Position numbers and translations under genes: made by a program
Assembly: GCA_036365455.1 (NCBI GenBank)
Contig: JAWQUS010000026.1
Coordinates: forward strand, 11,240,001-11,304,000
DNA length: 64,000 nt
Direction: 5' to 3'
Origin: Macrosoma leucophasiata
Taxonomy: Eukaryota; Arthropoda; Insecta; Lepidoptera; Hedylidae
Shown: positions 55,520 to 64,000 of the stretch, piece by piece
Layout: each line of letters starts with the position of its first letter
Numbering within the stretch: the stretch's first letter is position 1
The notes under the pieces: generated by a model
The model's database searches: none
Told to the model about the DNA's origin: nothing
What the model saw: only the letters and a program-made list of their open reading frames with translations

Positions 55520-56110
55520 CCGAACCGTAGGCGGTCCGATATTTTTTTTTATTTCTGAAGATTGACCGACAAGCCAACGTCAAGTGATGGTCTACGTCGT
55601 CTATGAACATTTGCAACCCCGAAGGACTCTTTTGACGCCATTTTAATTAAAAAATCAAATGATGGCCTCAGAAGGAAGTTCATGCCACAATTTACACGTT
55701 CTGGGCAGGAACGAACGCAAAAACCGCACAGTTGAGCACTGCCATGTGTCCAGCCGGTGAGGGTGGAACTTCTCTCTTTGGCGGGTAGTACGGTGTAGGA
55801 AAAGAGACGGTAGCACCATGTCAAACAGTTCAGCAGAGCACTCAACATTCTAGAGACGGTAAAACACGCAAAGACTCCAAATGTCTCTGCGCAGGCTCAG
55901 ATGTTCGAGCCTGTCGGTAAGCCCTGGATCGTTAACAATGCGTACGGCGCATTTTTGTAGGGAGTCAAGTAGACCAAGCTGGTATTTGGGGGTTCCCGCA
56001 TACAAATGAGAGCAGTATTCCAAAAAAAGAGCAGTATTCCAAAGCTGTAGTAGCTGCCCCGAAGTGAAATACTGCCTCGCTTTGTTAAACACACCCTTTT
56101 TCGATGCCAC
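55520..56110 (-). pseudogene. Non-LTR retrotransposon C-terminus
   Basis: On minus: KKGVFNKARQYFTSGQLLQL, LEYCSHLYAGTPKYQLGLLD, LQKCAVRIVNDPGLTDRLEH and RRDIWSLCVFYRL, then after a stop or frame change near 55850, ECSAELFDMV, RTTRQRERFHPH, TVRFLRSFLPRT and LWHELPS. This is the thumb/C-terminal region of a jockey/CR1-like LINE (CSHLYAG, RRDxxSLCVFYR and FLPRTxxLW are hallmark blocks). Stops near 55850 and 55670 and an AT-rich end with a T-run at 55540. RT proper is absent; inactive. Confidence 0.8.
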
Positions 56111-56441
56111 TTAATGTGACGCCCGAATTGCACTTCGTTCGATGTCAATACTGAGCACTCTGTTTTAATAATTGTATTCCATAATTTACCAGTCACTTTA
56201 TATACGTATGACCGCTTACAAACTTTTGTTTTTTCCACAACGAATATAATTTTATATTCTCTGGACAGTCGATGTCGCCCTTTTAGTCGACAACATAACC
56301 GAGCACCTACCGATTTAACTGGCACGATACGGTCGCACTTTAATATCGTAAATGGAGGGACATATTCTCGGACAATACGCTGAGTGTACGGTGTATTCTA
56401 CTCGTTAGTTTTTTTTTATATCCAATCTATAGCAGGTTATA
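56111..56441. other. Stretch without recognised features
   Basis: A minus frame (55897-56325) enters from the LINE in the wrong frame and carries no domain. Confidence 0.4.
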
Positions 56442-56727
56442 CGTAACTTCATGGCTGTAATACTTAAGGAGATAAGCAGATAATGCATGCATGCATTCTA
56501 GCATACATGCAAACACCCACGATTTACCGTTTATATTTTGGCCCATGTAACAGGTGGCAAGCTTGTTGACATCTCCGGGCAGATTACTCCGAGGTACTGG
56601 AAAACTTTCAGAAAATGAAAAAATCTCAACAGAATCAACGATAAAAGATTTCAGACCCTCATCTCTGGTAGCCCGACCCGGGAATCGAACCTTGGATCCC
56701 AGCGTAGTAATGACTGAGGCAGTTAAA
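56442..56727 (-). mobile_element. SINE3 copy, diverged
   Basis: 'cgtaacttcatggctgtaat' to 'cagcgtagtaatgactgagg'; the tRNA head has lost about 20 bases of its anticodon arm. Confidence 0.85.
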
Positions 56728-56796
56728 TCTATAGAAATAAATAAAAAAAAACTCATAATAGTAACGGTAGTTAATAATATGGATCGTACATTACTG

Positions 56797-57063
56797 ATGG
56801 TAGAGTTCCAATGTCGGCACCATCGCATTAACTTATCTATCTGTCCATGTACGATAATGCTGAATAAATCAGAGTATGTTCCGGTTAAATGGTAATGTAT
56901 AATCCCGAAATAACTATCAGAGAGACAACAACTTAGGTATAGGGGGTGGCAAAACATCTGCATTGAACTCTGTAAGTTTTTGTGTAGATGTCTACAGGCT
57001 GCAGTCATTACTTGACATCCGTGTGAACTGCATGCTAATTTGTCAGCTAGGTTACATAAAATA
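56797..57063 (+). mobile_element. SINE1 copy, diverged
   Basis: 'actgatggtagagttccaat' to 'caggctgcagtcattacttg' and 'ggttacataaaataag'. Lies between two SINE3 copies. Confidence 0.8.
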
Positions 57064-57070
57064 AGTTAAA

Positions 57071-57381
57071 AACGTAACTTCACGCGTGTAATTCCCGAAG
57101 GGGTAGGCAGAGGTAAATGCATGCATTCAAGCATACATACAAACACCAACGATTCGCCGGTTACGTTTCTGGCCCATGTAACAGGTGGAGAGCCTGTTGA
57201 CATCTCCGGGCATATTACCAAACTTCGAGGTACAGGGAAAATTCAAAAAAATGTAAAAATCGTAATAGAACTAGACATAAAAGACTTTACACTGTTATTT
57301 CTGATAACCCCCTAACCGAGAATCGAACCCAGGACCTCAGCGTAGTAGTAGTGGCCTGCTACTCCTAGGCTACCGAAGCAA
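57071..57381 (-). mobile_element. SINE3 copy
   Basis: 'cgtaacttcacgcgtgtaat' to 'gctaccgaagca'. Second SINE3 on the same strand within 650 bp. Confidence 0.88.
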
Positions 57382-58039
57382 TTATATAAAACATAAAATA
57401 AAAACCTGAAACAAAGCCGCGAGAGATGTTAGAAGTTTTCAATACATCCAAATAGTGTTTACTTATACCTAACTGCTTTGATGGTTCATTGGTTCATTGA
57501 TAGTACGCCACTAACCACACCTAGGCCACAGAACCTGGAGGAATATCTTTCAACGCCGATATTTATTTTATGCTTTGTATGTATTCTTGGAGACATGTTT
57601 GCAGAATGTCGTGGAATAAATGGGCAAAATAGCAACATATTGGACCCCAGATACTCGGCGCTACCGTGGTAGACTTCGAAAACGCTGGCCGTCTCGCCAT
57701 TATTTATCGCTTTGAACCCAATTGGCTCGAAGTTGCAAAAGACCGCGATAGGTGGAAGAAAATAGGGGAGGCTTTGGCCCATCTGTGGGATAATTAAAGC
57801 TATAAAAAAATATTCTTGAAGTAATGTTTCTTTCTTCAAATACTTTCCAATAATACAGAGGTACATTGAATGTAGAGTCACGATTACTAATACGCGTGTG
57901 TTACCGGTAATGCATGCATTAACTGTGTTTTATACGATATCCTGGTACCCTATTAGATTCCTGAAAGAATATGTCAACGTATAAAATCTGCTTACTTGGT
58001 GCACAGCAAGAAAAGTAAGTTGATGATGTCATGCATTAT
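57382..58039. other. Stretch without recognised features
   Basis: A 131-codon minus frame (57486-57881) crosses it, longer than most chance frames here, but I see no domain, repeat or splice context that supports a gene. Confidence 0.4.
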
Positions 58040-58082
58040 TTTCGATTTTCTCGAGATTTTGCAAAGCTTTTGGTGCTTATAT

Positions 58083-58155
58083 TTTTTTTTTGTTACGATG
58101 TGGAAAACAATCAAGCGTGGAGTTCAAATGGATATTAAATAATGACTGCCGTCTA
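58083..58155 (-). mobile_element. SINE1-like 3' fragment
   Basis: T-run, 'gaaaacaatcaagcgtggag', 'aaataatgactgccgtctat'. Diverged; repeated at 58490-58570. Confidence 0.55.
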
Positions 58156-58505
58156 TAGACCTCCTTGCGTCGTATCTCCTCAATGCTGAGGGTCGTGAAC
58201 TCGACGAATTACTTTTTCATGAACGATATTTAGCCATGTTGTTCTGTCTTCGGCGATGTGGATGGGTTAGCAAACTGTGGTTTCGATGTGGAACGAATCT
58301 GGTCAGACCAGCGTAATGGGCTTCTGCCTTTGGGCATTTTCCCTTCTAATTTACCCGTCAGCAAAGTCTTTTCTAGATCACCTTTCTTTCTCGCAATGTG
58401 ACCAAAGAACTCAAAGCTTCTTCGCAGGTATACGGTGGCGAGTCTCATTAGTATTTTCGGTTTTCTCAGATCTTGCAAAGCTTTTGGTGCATATTTTTTT
58501 TTGTT
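58140..58505 (-). pseudogene. Non-LTR retrotransposon C-terminal fragment
   Basis: On minus: KALQDLRKPKILMRLATVYL, then SFEFFGHIARKKGDLEKTLL, GKLEGKMPKGRSPLRWSDQI, continuing toward the 'cctcagcattgagga' 3' end (58175). FFGHIAR...LEKTLLTGKxEGKRxxGRxPxRWSDQI is a recognised LINE post-RT C-terminus. N-terminal RT absent. Both ends merge into SINE1-like sequence, and the LINE/SINE junction appears twice. Confidence 0.75.
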
Positions 58506-58690
58506 ACTGAGTGAAAAACAATCATGTTTGGAGTTCAAATTAATATTAAGTGATGACGGTCTATAGACATCTACACAAAAATCGGAGGATAAAATGCAAA
58601 TGCGTCCTAAGATCTTAGTTGTTACGTCTCTGTGTGTCTATGTATTATTGGGCCGTACATAACACATTCTTGGTTACATAAAAATGCGAT
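58506..58690 (-). mobile_element. SINE1-like remnant
   Basis: 'gagttcaaattaatattaag', 'ggtctatagacatctacaca', 'ttgttacgtctctgtgtg' and 'gggccgtacataaca' in SINE1 order. Confidence 0.6.
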
Positions 58691-58912
58691 GTTTTAATAA
58701 AACTTACAAAAACCGTGCATCAACGGCCTGTTGAACCCTAAAAAGTAATATAGTGGGTGTGTTAATGACCACTGCGATGTTAATTTGAACGATTAGTGCC
58801 TACCAATTACAATGGAACCACATAAACAAACAGTTGTCCTTGTTTCGAGTTCACAACAACGTTATGAGTAAATAAACAGATACAATGTTTCTATTTTTTA
58901 TGTCATACTAGC

Positions 58913-59110
58913 GGTCTACTCCGATTTTGCACGGGTGAAATGCTACCTACATTACTTTCCTAAATTAAAAGTATCATATATGTTACAGCCATATTATTAT
59001 GTTCTCTACCTGTGTACACAATTTCAACGAAAACCGTGCAGTCGCTTTAACGTGATTGAGCAACAAACAAAGAAACAAACATTCATGCTTTCACATTAAT
59101 ATATTCATTA
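58913..59110 (+). repeat. RepA-like repeat, diverged
   Basis: 'tactagcggtctactccgat', 'gtgtacacaatttcaacgaa', 'aaccgtgcagtcgc' and 'ttcacattaatatattcatt' follow the layout of RepA tails. Confidence 0.5.
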
Positions 59111-59215
59111 GTAGTAAGTTATGTAGCAAATAAAAGTGGCAGATATATTTTATAGCGGGTAAAAATTGTGTAATATAAGAATTAATAATGAAACATTTGA
59201 AAAATTCAAAGTGAA

Positions 59216-59288
59216 TTTGCCGCTAAATGGCAGTGATCAGTACTATCGTGTTCCGGCTAGATGTTAATGTATGGCCCCATAATAAATA
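59216..59288 (+). mobile_element. SINE1 fragment
   Basis: 'ttgccgctaaatggcagtga' to 'atgttaatgtatggccccat'. Confidence 0.7.
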
Positions 59289-60435
59289 ACTGGCCGCAAG
59301 TATTTTTAATTTTTTTTTAACAGTAACTCTTATATGCAGTCGTTTTTTAGGGTTCCGTACTTTAAGAAGCAAAACGGAACCCTTATAGGATCACTCGTGC
59401 GTCTGTCTGTCTGTCTCTCTGTCTGTCCGTCTGTCACAGCCAATTTGCTCCGAAACTACTCGACCGATTGAGTTGAAATTTGATGCATATATGTAAATTG
59501 GTGACCCAAAGAAGAACACGTCAAGTAAAATAATAAATTTTAAACAGGGGCCACTTTCAGGGGGTAAATCAGAAAATTAAATTTAAAAAAAAATCGTAAA
59601 CTGGGTCGTGTGACATATCAAATGAAAGAGGTTGTTGTCAGCATCTCAGATATATTTTTTTTATAATTTTTGCATAAAAAACATTTAAGTTATTTAAGAA
59701 AAACGACGAAATTTGACCATTCTTTCAAAATTTTGAAAAAAATGTGGAAAATAGTTCTTTGCCTATATATTACTGGAAAACCTATAAGAAGTTTGAGTAT
59801 TCAAAAAAACACATTAAATTTAGATTCTTGCTTCATGTTGTCATTTGAATATGGGTAGACCTGGTGACCTGTTTTTCAGGTTCTTTTGACACCTAGTACA
59901 GGCGCCAGTTCTTCACAAACGATTATTGTACCTCATTAACATTATAATTAACCCCTAATGTAAGCCTAATGTTTGTGGAGAAAAAATAGTTTGTTTTTAT
60001 TTATTTATTTGAATAATAATATATTTATTTGAATAATATATTAATTTTATATATTTAATTTTTTACTGGTGGTAGAGCTCCAGTGACGGAGCTCGCGGGC
60101 GTAGGCACCACCGCATTACCTGATTTACTTGCCGCTAAATGGTAGTGTTCAGCACTATCGTGTTCCGGTCAGGTGGTAATGTACGGCCCTGTAATTTCCG
60201 GCACAGAGGCATAACACCTTAGGCCTCAGGAGTGGTAACGCATTTGCATTTTGACCTTGGTCTTTGTGTGGGTGTCTATAGGCTGCAGTCATCACTTAAC
60301 ATCAATGTGAACTGCATGCTTGTTTGCCACTTCAATTACATAAAAAAAAAAAAAAATAATAATAATATAAAGATTATGTACGGAACCCTCACCACGCGAG
60401 TCGAACTCGCACTTGTCCCTTTTTTTATTTGGCAA
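59289..60435 (+). repeat. 'ggttccgtac' repeat (RepD) containing a nested SINE1
   Basis: Left part 'ttttagggttccgtacttta', a GTCTGTCT microsatellite (59400-59436), 'gagttgaaatttgatgcata'. Right part after the SINE: 'gtacggaaccctcaccacgc', 'gagtcgaactcgcacttg'. I recognise this as a widespread lepidopteran repeat. Its two ends contain an inverted ggttccgtac/gtacggaacc pair. The 62-codon frame inside is chance. Confidence 0.65.
60066..60350 (+). mobile_element. SINE1 copy, full length, nested in RepD
   Basis: 'actggtggtagagctccagt' to 'caattacataaaaaaaaaaa', with an AAT-rich tail extension. Confidence 0.93.
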
Positions 60436-60485
60436 CCGTATATCATAATAATGAACAAAAAAATAGCTTTAATTTGATATATAAA

Positions 60486-60820
60486 TTATACAATGAACAT
60501 TACCTATGGACGTAAAAAGTTATCGGGCCGGAACGAAAATATGTAGGGGCGGCCAAGTGCGCAACGGCAGCCGTGATTTTTCAGTCTTTATACATATTGT
60601 CGTGAAGTGGACGATATTTTATTGAAAAAATAAATCATTTAAATAAATCATACCCAAAAAAAAATAAAAAAAAAATACTTGCGGCCATTTTTTGCAAGGT
60701 ATAATAATATATTCTCTGGATATAATAATATATTCTCTAGACTATAAATATGCGTTAAAATTAGGTTTGCAGCATATCTGGTGAACGAAATGATTCTGCA
60801 GTGGGGTCCTAACCTATTTC
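60486..60820 (+). repeat. Composite repeat (unoccupied version of 30405-30900)
   Basis: 60490-60660 recurs inverted at 29560-29680; 60675-60800 recurs at 30465-30540 plus 30836-30890. It contains a short tandem duplication ('ataataatatattctct' twice, 60702-60737). Confidence 0.65.
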
Positions 60821-60893
60821 TTAGGGATAGCGACGTATCTTAATTCTTACCTTTGGTTTTTGTGTAGATGCCAATAGGCTACAGTCATCACTT
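60821..60893 (+). mobile_element. SINE1 3' fragment, diverged
   Basis: 'gtgtagatgccaataggcta' and 'cagtcatcacttta'. Confidence 0.5.
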
Positions 60894-62612
60894 TATAGGC
60901 ATTTTATATAAAACGAAACAAATTTAAATAATTCATTTCATATGAAACCAAGCACTTTACGATGGGGTTAAGACCTATTCTAGGGTAAGCACCCTATGAA
61001 TAAATAATTGGGAAGAATAGTGACTTACTAACCTTTTCTTTTTCTTACACACATTTAAAGTAATATTACTAATAATTAAGTTACGTAGAGTTTTCCTCAC
61101 TTTTGAACAAATGCTAGATACCGTTAGTGTCTGTTAGATTAATTTCGTAGGTAAGTAGGTACGTGTATCGAAGTTTCAATGTTTACAAGGATGAGTGAAA
61201 ATGGGGGATAGTTATAATATTTAAAAAATGTCTGACTTATTGTTTAATGTTCTTAATTCATATAATTAACTTTTAATGCCGTCGTTAGTTCCTTGATCTT
61301 CTAAAATTACATAGGTATCTACTAACTTACATAGAGTATTGAATTCGTGTGGCTTTCAATTGCGTTATGTAAATGTATTTGGTAAAAATAAGGGTTTACA
61401 TTACATGTCATTCAAGGCGACTAATTAATAATTCCTTTGAAAATTTTGTTTTAAAATCTGCAATGAGACTAGTATAGCCATCTGCTGAATCATTACGTGT
61501 ACTATTTTGTTCCAGCAATTTGTAAGAGATGGCGTTACTAGCCAATTTTTTTCCTACACAAAACATTAGTCTTTATAATAAAAATTATATTGAAGCACAC
61601 TTTAATTTTATTTTGAATAAATACAGAATTCAAAATCTACAGTTTAACGCCTGATTGGGGAAAACAAAGAACCAAATACGTAATATTTTTATTCTGTAGT
61701 TTCAGTTCACTTCATGTCATTTTCCTGCTACAAACGTCTGTGTCAGTTTGCGCCAACCACTTGGCGCGTAAGGTGATGTTACAGAGTGTGATGCTGGCCT
61801 AATTAAGTAAAAACAAATACTTCGTGGCCTAATTTGTAAGGCTTCATTGTGTAAAATTATAATTTAGTTGAAAATACTGAGGAGCACTAGCGCGCAAGTA
61901 AGCATTATATTTTGTATTAGATATTGTTGGTAAATAATTTGGTTCCTTTTTAGATTTGATTTAGTTTTGTATCTTGCTTTCTTGGTGTTCTGATATTTCT
62001 TATGTATGACAAATATACAATTGTGGTATAATATAGATAATACATTTTATTATAATTTAGATGATTTTGAACTGAAAATAAGTTACCTTTTTTAATTTAC
62101 CATTTATATTTTACACAATATCAAAATTTCAAGATTCTAATATTTTTATTGGTACGTTCCATTTCAAAACAGTATTTTTATTTAATCTCGAAAATAAATA
62201 TAACATTATTTCGCAATTTTCTTTACATAATTAATATTTTCTATTTCTAATATTAGACATACGATAGCGATAGTAGCGCCATCTAGGTAGATGTAACATG
62301 AATTAGGTGGTTACACTTACTTGGATAATGTTTGTAGCAGATGGCGCCATTATGAATTTATAGAAGTTCCTTTGTTGGACTCAATTTTAATTTTAGTTTA
62401 AGAGTACAACTTACGACATCATTTTAAGAGGTTTAATGTTATCTAATAACGATAACTATGAATGCATTCATAATAGGGGTAGGTAGATAGGTTCATCTAT
62501 AAGTAATTAAAAGCTGTTATAGCAAACTAAGCTTTGGTTTTCAAAATTTTTAAAGAATTTCTAACAGACAACATTGACATTTTATCGTGTCAGCCTCAAA
62601 CTATGAACTTAA
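60894..62612. other. Long stretch without recognised features
   Basis: About 1.7 kb of AT-rich DNA, the longest repeat-poor block with 45870-47533. The short word agatggcg recurs near 61528 and 62339 (inverse near 62278) but forms no clear element. Confidence 0.5.
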
Positions 62613-62703
62613 GCCTTAGTTGCACCACGATATTTGTTAAAGTTAAAGTCATTGTAACATTTCACATCCTTCTCAAACTTTAACAGATTTCTTTACGTTA
62701 GAG
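62613..62703. mobile_element. Foldback MITE family F, right arm missing
   Basis: 'ccttagttgcaccacgatat', 'tttcacatccttctcaaact', then breaks after 'ctttacgttagaga'. Confidence 0.7.
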
Positions 62704-62928
62704 ACGTAATACGAAGTAGATACGTAATACTTATGAGTAGATGAGCTAAAAGTTACAACTTTTATTATTTTTTTTTTGAGTTACGTAAGAAGTCGGTACC
62801 TACTTTTAAATTTGCAGGAACCATTAACTTATAGATATATAGGTAGTAGATAGGACACTTCCCTCAGTAGCAGTTTCCCATAGTAAAATTACAGATAACG
62901 TGGAAATATATAACTAAATACTTAGGTA

Positions 62929-63182
62929 CAGTACCTACTCAACAATTAATATTGCACATCGAGCCTGCAAAAGAGACGATCGGCTCGTTTCGACTTCGTA
63001 GAGCGTCATCTCTATTGCACACTGCCTACATAAGCACTGACTGTCCGGTATTGGTCAAAACTTGATCAAAATAGTCGACAAACGTCAAATAAGTACGGTG
63101 CGAAAAAGATAACGCTCTACAGACCCGAATTAAGCCGAAGTCTCCTGCCTAGGCTTGATGTGCAATTTATTGTTGAGCACTG
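62929..63182. mobile_element. Tc1/mariner-type MITE with TA-CAGT ends
   Basis: Left cagtacctactcaacaatta and, inverted at the right, cagtgctcaacaataaattg; both continue into 'cacatc(g/a)agcct'. TA flanks both ends (62927-62928, 63183-63184), and CAGT termini are typical of Tc1-like elements. Inner inverted blocks 'gtagagcg' (left) and 'cgctctac' (right) extend the pairing. 254 bp, noncoding. Confidence 0.8.
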
Positions 63183-63184
63183 TA

Positions 63185-63729
63185 TCTATCTGTCAAAAAA
63201 TTTAAAAACGGAACCGGCTGCTTGCTCTCTGTGCCTTCTCTATATTATAATTAACATCATTGGCAGGAACCTCATAAGATATACCAGGTCCATATCCAAC
63301 AGCCCATCGACAAAACTACATTAATCAATGAGTAATGAGTACAAGAAATCTCATAAATGTGCTTCGTTCCAAAGATTCATGGTTCGATAATAATAAATGA
63401 AATTGCTTTTATCATTCGCTTAACGAAACCTTTGCTTAGAAGTAAAAAAAAATCTTAAAGAAATTCTTCTTTGTCTCCGGGCCATGCTTCAAAGTGATTG
63501 CGAGATTACTCGGCAAAAGAAATGAGTTTTCCGCCCAAAGCAAAACAAACAAGGGTTAGATAATCTGCGGTGATATAAAATGCGATTTTATGATACGCCT
63601 TTTTGCAAATTTGTGTTATTTTTAATAACGTACCACTCTTACCAGCTGTGGCCTGCAGCTTCACCCGCCTTAGGTAATTCTTTGTCCATGTTACAACATT
63701 TTTTTTTTTCAATTCAAATTAGAACAGTA
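63185..63729. other. Stretch without recognised features
   Basis: A 'ggcctgcagcttcacccgcc' block near 63652 resembles the start of an inverted RepA-type tail but lacks the rest. Confidence 0.4.
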
Positions 63730-64000
63730 AGGCGCTTTGGCCATGGAGCAACTTAAGTTGAGACAACTGTCAACATTTTAAAAGTTTCCTGTAAAAATTG
63801 ATATAACGTTTACGTTTCGTGTTGCGATAACCGGCAATTTTAAAAACCGGTATAATATTTAACAGTTGTTAGTTGCGGCAATTAGGAACTAAGTCATCGA
63901 TTGCAGCAACTGAAAACTTTTGATGATCACCAGAACTCGAAACTCGGGGTGCTATGTGTGCGCAGTCCAATTGAAATATGTAAGTAAACAGCTAGTTGGC
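63730..64000. mobile_element. MITE family M, running off the window
   Basis: 'aggcgctttggccatggagc' start, 'aaaaccggtataatatttaa', 'aacagctagttgg'. Colinear with 43356-43778; about the last 25 bases would lie beyond the window. Confidence 0.8.

Noticed and set aside
57486..57881. 131-codon minus frame in a repeat-poor stretch
   Set aside because: No domain, no neighbouring exon-like frames and no support beyond length; kept only as a note.

Overview
This window looks like nuclear DNA of an insect, most probably a moth or butterfly (Lepidoptera). The sequence is AT-rich. It carries tRNA-derived SINEs, an almost complete mariner element, 5'-truncated non-LTR retrotransposons and many short inverted-repeat (MITE-like) elements of kinds I associate with lepidopteran genomes. 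I see no bacterial gene organisation, no CRISPR array and no rRNA. I could not recognise a single host protein-coding gene or exon. Every open frame with recognisable protein sequence belongs to a transposable element, and nearly all of those are broken.

Layout. 1-8.2 kb: a SINE1 copy, LINE-tail-type repeats interrupted by a perfect-ended MITE (902-1143), a decayed CR1/jockey-type LINE (2676-4567), a cluster of foldback hairpins (4.9-5.9 kb), a hAT-like MITE and a repeat carrying a tRNA-like gene that itself received a SINE2. 8.2-20.7 kb: two unexplained direct duplications (8600/9255 and 19634/20278), a dense SINE1/SINE2/SINE3 field, a palindromic copy of the tRNA-like repeat and a GC-rich retroelement piece ending at a 26-bp perfect hairpin. 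20.8-23.6 kb: two opposed non-LTR elements, a reverse transcriptase on + and an endonuclease on -, meeting near 21735. 23.6-38.3 kb: sparse unique DNA with SINEs and several well-bounded TIR elements (32081-32344, 32733-33598, 35296-35791, 36683-36820). 38.4-40.5 kb: a LINE C-terminus and a mariner bracketed by possible hAT-like ends. 40.5-47.5 kb: the tRNA-like repeat dimer, MITEs and SINE3. 47.5-49.7 kb: a small repeat hit by two independent retrotransposon insertions, both with readable target-site duplications; one is an unusual YLDD reverse transcriptase followed by a candidate restriction-like endonuclease. 49.7-64 kb: SINEs, two LINE C-termini, the 'ggttccgtac' repeat and further MITEs, with long stretches where I see nothing.

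The elements do not form a pathway. The window records repeated nesting: SINE2 in SINE1 (twice), SINE2 in the tRNA-like repeat, a MITE in a LINE tail, LINEs in LINE tails. The main family (SINE1, about 290 bp, 5' end 'actggtggtagagctcc', 3' poly-A) has more than 25 full or partial copies. SINE2 (about 350 bp), SINE3 (about 310 bp, clear tRNA head) and SINE4 (about 230 bp, tRNA head) follow. Family names such as SINE1 or RepA are local labels, not database names. Unlisted gaps of 300-450 bases (for example 7423-7798, 8200-8600, 16417-16734, 17723-18137, 28666-29084, 36264-36682, 40513-40914 and 44289-44720) were read and show nothing I can support.
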